A model generated the notes under the pieces. That model made no database searches. It had not been told where the DNA came from and was given only the letters and a program-made list of their open reading frames with translations. A program made the translations under genes and the position numbers. Shown here piece after piece: positions 1-10,651 of a stretch of 64,000 bases of DNA. This DNA is from Epiperipatus broadwayi. Its lineage: Eukaryota > Onychophora > Udeonychophora > Euonychophora > Peripatidae. How positions within the stretch are numbered: position 1 is the stretch's first letter; the number at the start of each line of letters is the position of its first letter. The DNA is taken from positions 3,982,877 through 4,046,876 of the forward strand of contig JAQFVV010006216.1 of the NCBI GenBank assembly GCA_028023455.1. The letters run 5' to 3'.

Positions 1-800
1 AAGTTTTTTAACTTGCATTTTTGTTTATCATAAATGTACCTTTGAGGTCTTTCTTGCAATGATATAGATTGCAGAGGCTTCTACTATGTGGTGATGCTGA
101 ACTGAGATCAGACCCATATAGCTATCTGGTTTGCTATGCTGAGTTTGAAGACATTACGTGTCTAAAAAATTCACGCTTGCAAGCTGAATAGAAATTGTTT
201 CATAAACGCTCAGAGTTTGTATTTAGATCTAGTTTCTTTATTCCTGTCTTTCACTGACGATAGCAAATAGCTTGAAATCATGATCTGAAAGTGGAATTAT
301 AGTTAGAGATAGTGAATACTAACTACCTGACGTTTATGTAAACAAAACATACGCTTGATGGGCGTTTTTGGTAGAACGCCATCTGTGGACATAAATACAA
401 GCGTTAGCAAGTTTTTTAACTTGCATTTTTGTTTATCATAAATGTACCTTTGAGGTCTTTCTTGCAATGATATAGATTGCAGAGGCTTCTACTATGTGGT
501 GATGCTGAACTGAGATCAGACCCATATAGCTATCTGGTTTGCTATGCTGAGTTTGAAGACATTACGTGTCTAAAAAATTCATGCTTGCAAGCTGAATAGA
601 AATTGTTTCATAAACGCTCAGAGTTTGTATTTAGATCTAGTTTCTTTATTCCTGTCTTTCACTGATGATAGCAAATAGCTTGAAATCATGATCTGAAAGT
701 GGAATTATAGTTAGAGATAGTGAATACTAACTACTCTGACGTTTATGTAAACAAAACATATGCTTGATGGGCGTTTTTGGTAGAACGCCATCTGTGGACA
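1..800. repeat. Two tandem copies of a 408-bp unit
   Basis: Bases 1-408 are repeated almost perfectly at 409-800, with only a few substitutions and one small indel. Both copies start AAGTTTTTTAACTTGC and run to ATCTGTGGACATA. The left copy touches the window edge, so the array may extend upstream. The second copy ends in a (TA)n run. The unit contains the near-palindrome CTGAACTGAGATCAG, also present as CTGAACTGAGTTCAG in the ~450-bp repeat at 1.4 kb. No coding sequence is visible. Confidence 0.95.
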
Positions 801-1084
801 TATATATATATATAATGGTAATAAACTATTACATACAGTCTTGCAATCTTCAGAAGAATGTATGGTTAATTCCTTAACCCTCCTCAACTGCCATTAAATT
901 AAAAAAACATAATGGAAGCAAACATCATCAACTTCAATCCCATGAATCCCAAATTTCAATGTTAGCAGTCTGTCTATTAATTATATTCATTTTATTTCTA
1001 TTTATTTAAATTGTCTCTTAATTTTTTTATGATAGTTTCTCTCTTCATGAAGATTCACAATCACTATTTTTTATACTTGCTTTA

Positions 1085-1725
1085 GTCCTAAGATCTAGGT
1101 GCAGTGCTCTCAGATCCACAGCTCCTCACTGATGAAGGCCAGAAACTAGTCTGGGGATATTGGATGAGTAGGTACTAGATGGAAATTTTATGCACAAGCC
1201 TTTTGGCATCCATTGATTACTCTGGCTTGCACTGAGTGGCAATACATATAGAGAGTTTTACCTGTTTTAATAACAGTTATAAACAAGCATAGGAAATGGT
1301 GATTGTGTGATGTTTATTGGCTTAAAACCAATCCTGTCTAATAGGATAATGGTGGCTATGGTTATTAAAGAACCAAAGACACCAAAATGTATGGGTACTG
1401 AACTGAGTTCAGACCTATATGACTATATAAGCTCATGAGCTTGGATTGAAAATATGAAGGTGTTTTCAATTTAAGACTCATAGTTTTGTAGTTAAGTAGA
1501 GATAAAAAGTGGCTTCTGGAGGGTTGCATTAGATCCTAAGATCTAGGTGCAGTGCTCTCAGATCCAAAGCTCCTCACTGACAAGGCCACAAGCCAGAAAC
1601 TAGTCTGGGGATATTGAATGAGTAGGCACTAGATGGGGATTTTATGTGTAAGCCTTCTGGCATCCATTGATTACTCTAGCTTGCTGTTTGTGGCAATACG
1701 TATAGTGAGTTTTGCCTGTTTTAAT
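1085..1725. repeat. ~450-bp tandem repeat, about 1.4 copies
   Basis: The segment beginning CCTAAGATCTAGGTGCAG at 1087 recurs at 1535, and CCATTGATTACTCT at 1210 recurs at 1664, a spacing of 448-454 bp. The same unit with the same period occurs at 20.4-20.9 kb. It contains CTGAACTGAGTTCAG followed by a TATGACTATATAA motif, which it shares with the 408-bp repeat. It is noncoding and satellite-like, but here it sits inside a TIR element. Confidence 0.85.
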
Positions 1726-1726
1726 T

Positions 1727-1924
1727 CATGAAGAATCTTAACACTTTCAAACTCAAATTTAAATTTACATGTCCTTTCATGATTCAAGGAAGCCAAAGCA
1801 GTCATTAAAATAATAATAATAATAATAGTAATAGTAATAACAATAATAATAATAATGATGATGATGAAAGGACATGTAAATATAAATTTAAGTTTGAGAT
1901 TGAAAGTGTTAAGATTTTTCATGA
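1727..1924. repeat. Hairpin of ~55-bp arms around an AAT microsatellite
   Basis: CATGAAGAATCTTAACAC at 1727 is matched in inverse at the right end near 1907-1924, and the arms continue inward through ACATGTCCTTTCAT and its complement. The spacer is an imperfect run of AAT/AGT/GATGAT triplets at about 1806-1865. The right arm is also part of the right TIR of the enclosing element. Confidence 0.85.
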
Positions 1925-2295
1925 AGAGAGAAACCATATTAAAAAAAAATTAAGGAGGCAATTTTAATAAATAAAAACAAAATGAATTCGAGATTTATGG
2001 GATTTGACATGATGATGTTTGCTTCCGGTATGTTTTTTGAATTTAACAGCAATTGAGGAGGGTTAAGGAATTAATCGATAGTACTTCTGCAGATTTAAAG
2101 ACTATATATAGTAGTTAATTATTGTTATATTTATTATTTGTATTGTTATTACAACAGTTTTTAATTAATGGGCATTTTATTTGTATATATATATACTACA
2201 TCTATTAATATTGCAAAAACCAAATAATCACATAATTAAAATCCTAAAAGTAAATATCAGTTACATACCAATGCATTGATATGTGACTGACATTT

Positions 2296-2566
2296 AGTTT
2301 TGGGATTTCAACAGTCCAATTATTTAGCTAAAATATGAAGCATATGTAGATATAATTAATTTATTATAGTCTGTAATTTAGAATAAAAGTCTTTTAAGTA
2401 CTTTTCAGTTAGTCGTATGTCAGTTTATGAGAGTTTTGGGATTTCAACAGTCCAATTATTTAGCTAAAATATGGAGCCTATGTAGATATAATTAATTTAT
2501 TATAGTCTGTAATTTAAAATAAGTCTTTTAAATACTTTTCAATTAGTCGTATGTCAGTTTATGAGA
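2296..2566. repeat. Tandem duplication, 136-bp unit
   Basis: The block beginning TTTTGGGATTTCAACAG at about 2298 is repeated 136 bp downstream with only a handful of changes, including GAAGCATATG versus GGAGCCTATG. The copies abut directly. High identity against a heavily decayed background suggests a recent local duplication. No gene content. Confidence 0.9.
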
Positions 2567-3484
2567 GTATTTATAATGTTTTTTGCTAAAATATTTTTTT
2601 AAATAATATTTAATGAATCTCTAGAAAACTTAATTAAAAGCCATTTATGTAAAAAATTCTAATGTGAGAATATGTGCATAAAACTAAACTTTTATTAGAA
2701 ATTTAAAGTTAGGGAATAAAAAAAGTTATATTTTGGTTGTAGGTGAGTATAAATGTATATATTTATGTTATCATATATTATCACATTTATTTACTAGAAT
2801 TTTTATTTAAAAAAAAATACGATTAGAAACTACACATTGTAATTCTCTAGCTATCCTTCTCTGTTTAAATTCATCTATCTTACACAACCAATTTCTTAAT
2901 TTTTTTCCTTTTTCTTTCAATTTTTATTAAACTAATTTTTAATAGATAATCTGATGTTTTGACCATTATGGTAAGCTTTTTCTTCATTAGCAAAGAAACC
3001 CCTTTTTAAAAATCTATAGATAGTTCAATTTTTTTTATTATTACAAGTCAACATATATTGTAGTCTGTCTGTTCTTATAATCAAGCAGCAGCCACTCCTA
3101 AAACTTTAGTGGTCAAAATTATACATTATTAAATATTCTGGTTAGAGGCATATCAATTAGTATATTCACAATTACTTCAAAAAAATAATCTCAAACATTT
3201 ATATATATTTAGCACTGTAATTACTTAACTTTTCATATTTATCATTTGAGTCATGCTTAGAAGGTTTTACAATGAGAATAAATTGTTCTGCTTTGTGAAT
3301 TAACACTATCAATTAATTTAAACTAATTTGCAATACATATCTCAACTGATTTTAAAAATTCATTTTTCTAGTGAATTTGTTCATGCAATCTTCTAAAATG
3401 GGAGAAAATGGTGATGACCACTCTTTTATATATTATTGAATGCTGTGGCCAGAACACTTAAAGAAAACAGTCTCGAGCATTACA
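2567..3484. other. A+T-rich spacer
   Basis: No open frame, repeat or motif that I can assign. It runs up to the hairpin that marks the left end of the long-TIR element. Confidence 0.6.
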
Positions 3485-5513
3485 TATTGAAGCAATGGAT
3501 CTGAAGTCCGATCCATGCTTCACAGCCTTCTATAAACTTTATTAGTATTGTAGGACTGAATTAAGTTTATAATCCAATATCAGCAGGGTTTTGCATTAAA
3601 GCTAAAATTAATTATGTTTTCTTAAATTTGTATTTACATTTAAATATTTAGTGTTAAATAAATTCCATTCTAAGATTAGATTTCTGTTAATAAAAATTAC
3701 TTTTAAAACCTATTAGTCAAACATATATATACGTCAAGCGTACATATATATGAGTTAATGCAAAATTCTGCTGAAATAAAATGCTTATTTTGTTAAAAGA
3801 AATAATATTTTTTTTTGTTAAAATCTTGTTAAAATATGGCTTATGATTTCATTTTGAGATAAGCCCACCAACATTTTCTAAAGGAATGTATGTTTTAATT
3901 AGTGAGCCCATTCAAGTCAAATTAAAGATGGCCTTCTCTTTCTTTTTTAATTAATAAAATTCAAAGTTTAAAGAAAGAAATTTAGAATAAAAAAGTAAAA
4001 GTTATTTTTAGAAAGTGTTACCTTTAAACAAAGGAGTGTGGTGGGGCTTATCAAGATCTAAGATTATACAAACAATAGAAGGTAGCTGACAAAGAGGGTA
4101 TAAATAAAAGTGAGAACAAAAGACTTGGTTATTCAGAATTTTCTTGCTGGCATTCAGATTTCTCTTTGGAGAACTCTTTCAGATTTTGCTTGTGGAGATT
4201 TTATTACAAAAAGTTAGACAACTGTCATCTTCAAAATCATGGAGAAGTTTGAACATGCTCAAGCTGAAAGTCATATGAATTTGATGGATTCTACTATGCT
4301 TGGCTAGGCAAATAAATAGCTTTGCCTATTGCTGAGGTTCCTAAATACCATCAAAATGCCTTAGTACCAATCAATAGTCATCTGAACTCTGTGCCGTGTC
4401 TGTAGGACTTTTCATAAAAGCATGCTACTTATTTCCACTTTCCTTGTCCAGGCAAATACCTATCGATGGTTGGATCAAGCCATGAACGCCGTAGGAAACA
4501 TGACCAAGGAACCAGGATGGTAATCATATCTCTCCTCCACTGAACTATTTACTTTCTACCCTTTTGTTCATACCTTTCTTAATTGAATTATATTATGAAT
4601 TGTTTTATTTAATGATATTTGTAATGTAACCATTTTTATTAGACTAGTCTTAAATATATATATATATATGTGTGTGATCATCTATCTATATTTAACCTTT
4701 TTTCCTTCGCTATTCTTCATTACTAACGTGTGTAAATATTTTGTATTCCATTGCGGTTAAGTTTAAAAGTTAATTTTTTTCATTTAAAATCTCTTTCCAA
4801 TTTTATTTATGTTTCTAAATTCCATATGAGTAAGTTTCCTTTGTTTGCCAACTTGATCTCCTCGATAACACCTCTTTTGTCCGCCAGTAGCTTATTACGT
4901 ATATCTGATTTAGCTATATACATTTTAAATAATTTTTAAACTGTCTGTTTTTAGTGCAAAGCAATTAAAAAATGCTTTGTGGAAGATTTTTACTATTGTA
5001 CTTTATCGAGGAGATTCAAGTTGACAATTTTATTAAAATTAGGAAGAAAAGATTTAGACCGCAAAAATATTATATCGTTTAATCTGTTTTCATTGTCTAA
5101 TTAGTTTTCATGAATTTAGGGGAATAGCGGAGGCCATTAAATCATTATTATTTTAAAGTCATTAATTAAATATCTTATTTAACTAACAAGCTTGAGTTTG
5201 CTAATTTTATTCTAATGCTTTAAGTTACTTTTCCAATGATCCAGGCATGCAAAACACGTTTCTTAGTACTTTTATTGCACATTTAACTATTTAGCTCTGT
5301 AGGTGTTCCCATCCATGTCTCTACCTCTGTTGCTAAGCTTTGTGGCCGGATGAAAATTAATTTATGTATGGCTCAGATAATGTTGTTGGTTCATCGTTAG
5401 CCTCGAGCATAGGCGAATAGGGCAGAGGTCATAGTATTCTTGATTTAATATCTCCCATATGGGTGGCCTCAAGGTACTTTCGCCTATTATTCAAACTGGG
5501 TTAAACCAACATA
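3485..5513 (+). repeat. Left long terminal inverted repeat
   Basis: This arm begins with an imperfect hairpin at 3489-3521, where GAAGCAATGGATC faces GATCCATGCTTC. It contains a TATA box at 4099 and ends at a conserved stretch near CTGGGTTAAACCAACATAC. Its inner 170 bases are partly self-complementary: GTTGGTT at 5388 faces AAACCAAC at 5503. No coding sequence is seen, and the small frames in the arm are not shared with the right arm. Confidence 0.8.
4099..4106 (+). promoter_or_regulatory. TATA box in left arm, pointing inward
   Basis: TATAAATA stands ~615 bp from the element's left end and is followed by GAGAACAAAAGACTTG. The same arrangement, TATAAAAG then GAGAACAAAGGACTTG, occurs in mirror image in the right arm ~585 bp from that end. 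The block is better conserved between the arms than the surrounding sequence, which suggests promoter function. A possible splice donor, TG|GTAA, lies downstream at 4520 and is matched in the right arm at 11579. Confidence 0.5.
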
Positions 5514-6509
5514 CATCATCTGTCACAGTAAAAAAAATTTTTTTCTCACATTCTGGCGACCATCATGTGGCTATTTGAAATTTTCCATACCCTGCAATTC
5601 CCTGTATAACATTTGTATGTGTGTATAATGTTTTTTCTTGCTTCTGTTTTAAATTAATGAATAATATATATGTAGAATTTTTTTTTCCTCGGATTTGTAT
5701 ACATATATATATAATGGTTTTTTTTTTTTAAATAACACAAAATAATTGTTAGTTATACGTAAATTTTTTTGCTTCGAGTTAGCCGCCATGGGACGAATGT
5801 CATTTTTTAAATTAAAAAGTAGGACCCTGAGAAGTTTTTTTTTTTGTTTAATATATTTATATAAAAATATATGTATAATTTTTCCGAGTTTTGTTTCCTA
5901 ATGTGAGCCAAATTTCATTTTTTTAAATTAATTAACAAGTTAAATGTGTCATAAGGTAAACATTTTTTTTTCCGAGTTTAGTATATATGAAATGAATATT
6001 TTACATTTAGAAAAGTTAACACTCCGTTAGTTAGTTTTTTTGGTACTTGAGTACTAACTAAGCTATGATGTACTACACAGGCCGCCAGTAGATAAGATCA
6101 ACGATCAACCAAAACAATGTCATGGCAACTGAAACATTGGCATGCCTAATCGATAGAAGTGATCAAGGTTTTTTCGTGGTCACCAATGAGATTATGTAAT
6201 ATTGCGGTGAATTGTGGTAAATACCTGTCTTTTACCTGCTGTCGTATTGCAAGCAAGACGTGTTTTTTTCTATTGTCTGTTATACGCCATTTTGTGAGAT
6301 TTTCATTTTACATTTTGCTAATTGAGAAATTATTGCTTATTTTACATTTTCATTGCTGAGATTTGGATTACTAATTTCTGTGATTGTTAATTATTGCTAT
6401 TTATTATTTTTATTACTAATTTCAATTTTGATTTTTATTACTAATTTACATTTTGATTGCCATGTTATTTTTATTACTAATTTATTACTAATCAACAACT
6501 TACAAGAAA
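5514..6509. other. Interior, left side: degenerate short repeats and leader
   Basis: Between about 5650 and 6000, T-rich runs followed by a CGAGTT/CGGATT motif recur three or four times at ~110-125-bp spacing, a decayed tandem array. From 6380 to 6490 a short TTTTTATTACTAATTT motif is repeated four to five times immediately upstream of the transposase-like ORF. No other coding signal. Confidence 0.5.
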
Positions 6510-6791
6510 ATGTCGGATATAAAATTGTGGGACTTACCATCTTCTGAAGATGAAGCGGTCGAATTTTTGCAAACATATGGGATTATTCCGAGTGGGAAAT
6601 TTTGTGTGAATGGCCATCCTATGAGTATATATATTAAGAACTATGAAAAGCAATGGCGCTGCAATGTTAAAGACTGTTATAAAAGGATCGCTATCAGAAA
6701 AGGGACTTGGTTTGAAGGATCCAGAATTAGTTTGGTCACTGCGATCAGATTTATATATAGTTGGTGTCAAGAATTGATGATGCATACGTAG
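6510..6791 (+). pseudogene. Merlin/IS1595 (ISXO2-like) transposase, N-terminal part only
   Basis: This is a 93-residue open frame from ATG at 6510 to TAG at 6789. It matches the N-terminal region typical of ISXO2-like/Merlin transposases: a helical segment (DEAVEFLQTYGIIPS, residues ~14-28) and a zinc-ribbon pattern (FCVNGH, then WRCNVKDC, residues ~31-56). Next come RKGTWFEGSRIS (~63-74) and a hydrophobic IRFIYSWCQEL helix (~79-89). Family members are typically around 250-300 residues with a DDE catalytic domain after this point; here a stop follows and no continuation was found in any frame to 7.2 kb. The protein could therefore bind DNA or zinc but cannot catalyse transposition. It lies inside the long-TIR element and may be its own gene remnant or a nested Merlin fragment. 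The upstream ATG context (AAGAAAATGTCG) is acceptable. Confidence 0.75.
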
Positions 6792-8890
6792 TACACCTGG
6801 GTCTCGTTTTATGTGGTAGATAGGTTCCTCAGAAAACATGCACAAAAATAAACGTAACTTACCTTGAAAAATGGGGGATAGGTTCTGTCATTTTCAGAAA
6901 TTGGTATAAAAGCAAAGCAACAAGGAAAAATTACTTTAAAATTCTCATTAAAAAAATAAGAAAATAAAGTATGACTAATAAAAAATTTTAAATATTTGAA
7001 AAAAATTAATACAAGACAAACTTTTTTACTTTTTTTATTAACTACAGTATTTAATTTTACATTTTTTCATACATATTTTAATCATTACCGCTATTTGACA
7101 ATATGCATTCGTTTGTGAACTGGTAAGACATCAGATTCATGACGTGATATACAACTAGTACCACTTTCAGTCTTGTGCTGTTTCTATATTAAAAAAAATG
7201 AGATCACAATCAAAACAAAAAGATTATCATTATTAAGATTATTTTCAGTTTATAAAATCTTCGTTATTATTTATTTTAAAAATCAAAATATTTATTTCTG
7301 TTAATATCTAACAAAATACGTTTTAAAAGTTTAAAATTTTTGAATATTTATTGTGATATTTTTATACCTATGTATAAATTTATTATTATTATTTACTCAA
7401 TACTATAAGTAGGTTATTTATATAGAAGCTAAGATTCTAAATGCAGCTTTAGGCCATATTCACATTAGCTGCTAATATAATGTTATATTTTTGAAAAAAA
7501 AAAGTATTTCAAGTCAAAATAAGTTATTAATAATTTAAATTTCTTGATATCTAATAAATATAGTGAAATATGAAAGATATTAAGAAGAAACATGAATTGC
7601 ATAACTTCAAAATTGCATTAAAATAATCTGCATAAAATGAGATCTAGGTGTATACACTTTAAATAAGAGTGTGAATAATATTTAAACATGCACATTCTAA
7701 AATGCACTGTATATAAATTAAATAGCATGACAAAAACAAAGTATTATTTATCAAAAACTTCATCATATATTTTTAAATTTTGTATTATAATGTTCAGTGA
7801 ACCAAAGTTATACAAATATTCTATAAATAAATTATCAATAATTTTATTTAACAAGTGTAATGCGAAATTAAATCTATATTTTATATTGCACAAATAACCA
7901 CGCATTTGACAATTTATTAAGATTTTACTCTGTAACAAGAATTACCATGTCATATAGCCTTAAAGTAGAAATTCCATGTACACATAGATATATAATTTAT
8001 ATAAATTAATTATACAATATTTTTAACAAACACAGTATTTTAAAACATGATATAAATTAATTATTAAATTATTTGGGTTTCCATATGTTGTCGATGTTGA
8101 GTATTATATATTATGGAAATATGTGTGTATTATAATATTTGATCTTGAACCCAATCAAAGATTGGTGATGAGTATACCGAAGGACTTTACCAGTTTCTAA
8201 GTCTTAATGCTTCTGATTTCAGGCTATCAAATGAATGGTTAAGTCAATTTACTTCTTTTTTTCCTCATGGCAAAGAAATGATTGTCTATTTATTTATCCT
8301 TAGTTTTTCTTATTTTATGCTAACAAATTTGATTATAAAGTCATGATAGAATTTTGAAGGAATCAGAACTCCTATTCAAACAGTAATATTTCCTGCTCAT
8401 CATTGAACATTTACACACACATATATATATTGTAACGAGCACAGATGTTCATTACATTGTTTTTTTATTTATTTATTAAACATGAAAGTAAATTAAAAAG
8501 TTCGCATTTAAAAATTTTCTTTAAGAATTAAAAATTGAAATTAAATATCATCTTAAACTCTTATATATTAAATCGCACAGATAATGAAAAATTATTAAAA
8601 TAAAACTTTATTAAAGAAAAAGTATTTTAAAACTAAATTTTAAAAAGATTTGGAAATAAAATTATATCTTTAAATATATCTTTGATTTGGAAAACAGGTT
8701 AATTAATCAGAAATGGAAATGATAAATTTAATTAGTCAAATGTAAACCAGCCTTGGGCATTTAAATGTAAAAACATCGGTCAGATAGGGGAACAATAGAA
8801 ACAAATAGCCAATGAAAGAAATCCATCGGGAAATTGGACCTCAGCGAAAGGATCATCACATCGATGACATAATGCCAAGTCAATCCTTCG
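6792..8890. other. Interior, A+T-rich, no assignable content
   Basis: Short frames only, none with recognisable residues. The expected catalytic domain of the Merlin-like transposase is not present here. A short ACACAC/TATATA run lies near 8412-8430. Confidence 0.5.
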
Positions 8891-8896
8891 AATACA

Positions 8897-9142
8897 TATA
8901 AAAGGAAAATTTGGAAATTATTAGAAGGAATTATTATGATTATTACGATGTGACAGATAGATGTTAGTGCGGAGGTGCGGGAGAAGAGATTGAAGGACGC
9001 ACGTTCAATCCCTTCAGTTGTTATAAAATGGAAAAATGAAACATCGCTTTTCTTATATTCAGAGGACAACAGGATCATCGGGAAATTTAACGCTGGATTT
9101 CAAATGGCAAGCAACTGTAAAAGATGAACATTTCTAAAACCG
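8897..9142 (+). promoter_or_regulatory. Possible promoter and first exon inside the element
   Basis: TATAAAAG at 8897-8904 is followed by ~240 bases of higher-complexity sequence ending in ACC|GTAAGAAC near 9140, which fits a 5' splice-site consensus. This resembles the TATA-then-donor layout in the arms. No protein match was recognised in the putative exon, so this is a weak, pattern-based suggestion. Confidence 0.2.
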
Positions 9143-10498
9143 TAAGAACTTTATAAGATTTAATGAAGAATATTAATTTGAAAACACTAAGAACTTTAAA
9201 TTTTAAACTTTCCTAGTATTTAATTGTTACAAATAGAATCCTATCTGACCAAACAATTCTTTATTAATAGTGTTATTTGATGTATTTTTTTTCTTATTTA
9301 TGTAAAATCATTTCCATTTATTTATTTTTTATTCTTTAAGTTTTTATCATGATTTTTTTGTTTTTCGTTAAATTAATTATATAAATGTTAAACTTAAGTC
9401 GGGCGTGAATGGCTGTATAGATTTGTAAAGTTATATTAGGGGAGGGTAATCTTAGGTTATTTGTGTCATTGTTAGATTGGGTCAATGGATTGGATATATT
9501 GATGTAGTTAGTAGATGTAGTCGGAGATTCGCTACTGGCAGAATCGCTTCATACGCCGCACTCTCCTGTTTTGCCTATGGAAGGAATTATAAGATGCAGA
9601 GCGCAGTTCCTTTCTATGGAGTTTTTTTTTTATTGTTCTTCTCGTTAGATAGAAGTAATATTCCTGTCTAATGAGAGTCAATATCTTCTCTTAACCTTTT
9701 TGGTGCTGCCGTATTCCGTATTACATTGAATACATCGATGTATCAGATGGATTGATGCCAGTTTGACTGCGAATTTTAGCCTAAGGTTAAATAGGGACAG
9801 AATATTTTATTTTCAAATGCAAATCTATGTGGTCTATTCATACTTGACCCTAAATAAAAATGCATTAAATTTAAGTTGTTTATAGACGCTTGCATGGATT
9901 GGTTATCGGTTAAGTATGTTTTGGGTTTTCATATTTGATCAAAATATATAGACATTCGATAAATAATGATACCTTACGGTGAGTATCTAAAATGTATTTA
10001 TTCGGATGTCTTTTAAGTTATTGGTGACAATGCAAGTATCTTATGGTGAATACTATTGGGTTACGTATAAATTTCCCTCCGCAATTGTCAGTAATCAATA
10101 ATTTTGTATTTTGATCGTTTATGTTTACTTTGAAATGTTTTTGACCATGAAATCTATGTAACCGATCTATATTCAACATTATAAACAAGCTTTCATAAAT
10201 TTATCTGTGCGAACTTAATTAGAATGTAAAATTAGAATATAATAGTAATTAAATGTAAATTAAAGTCAAAAATCAAAGTTAAAAATAATGTTAAATGTTA
10301 AAATGTAAAACTAATACTAAAATAATTTTAAATCTTATATATATGTGCATAAATAAATGTTTGTATGCTAATTACTGGCAGTGGCTTATTTTATTTATTT
10401 TTTAATGTTGAAATCTAATTAGATAAGATATGATATTATTAAATCTCTGCTACTCCCTGAGCTAGTGACATGGGATAACGACCGGAACCAAAATATTT
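9143..10498. other. Interior, right side
   Basis: About 9390-9790 is visibly richer in G+C than its surroundings and holds a 64-codon frame at 9477-9671 that I do not recognise. Around 9965-10070 a ~60-bp segment (GATACCTTACGGTGAGTAT, then GTATCTTATGGTGAATACT) is imperfectly duplicated. The rest is A+T-rich spacer. Confidence 0.4.
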
Positions 10499-10604
10499 AA
10501 AAAAAAAAAAATTTTTTTTTTTTGACTTACGTATCTGCCTACTTTATAAATTTTTCTAGGTTCAAATGCCTAGATGGCGCCCCGTAGTGCAGATTACGTA
10601 AGTC
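10499..10604. repeat. A/T palindrome plus small inverted-repeat element
   Basis: A run of ~13 A followed by ~12 T is followed at 10524-10604 by GACTTACGTATCTGC and, 50 bp on, its near-complement GCAGATTACGTAAGTC. A smaller hairpin lies inside (CTAGGTTCAAATGCCTAG). This looks like a tiny foldback element or a cruciform-prone site just inside the right arm. Confidence 0.7.
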
Positions 10605-10651
10605 TACCTTCCCCGGATCGTTACAATATATATATATCATGCCAGTCGAAT

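Larger units (their letters stand above)
819..2125. mobile_element. TIR element carrying a ~450-bp repeat
   Basis: About 819-1068 is an inverted copy of about 1898-2125, recognised by shared segments such as CCTTAACCCTCCTCAA and its complement, and TTTCTCTCTTCATGAA. The arms are roughly 75-80% alike by eye. The interior holds 1.4 copies of a ~450-bp tandem repeat, a hairpin and an AAT-type microsatellite. There is no open frame of note, so it is probably a non-autonomous DNA element. Its superfamily is unknown and the target-site duplication could not be resolved in the A+T-rich flanks. Confidence 0.7.

Noticed and set aside
9477-9671. Gene in the G+C-richer patch of the long-TIR interior
   Set aside because: The 64-codon frame has no motif or repeat support and is not flanked by convincing splice sites.
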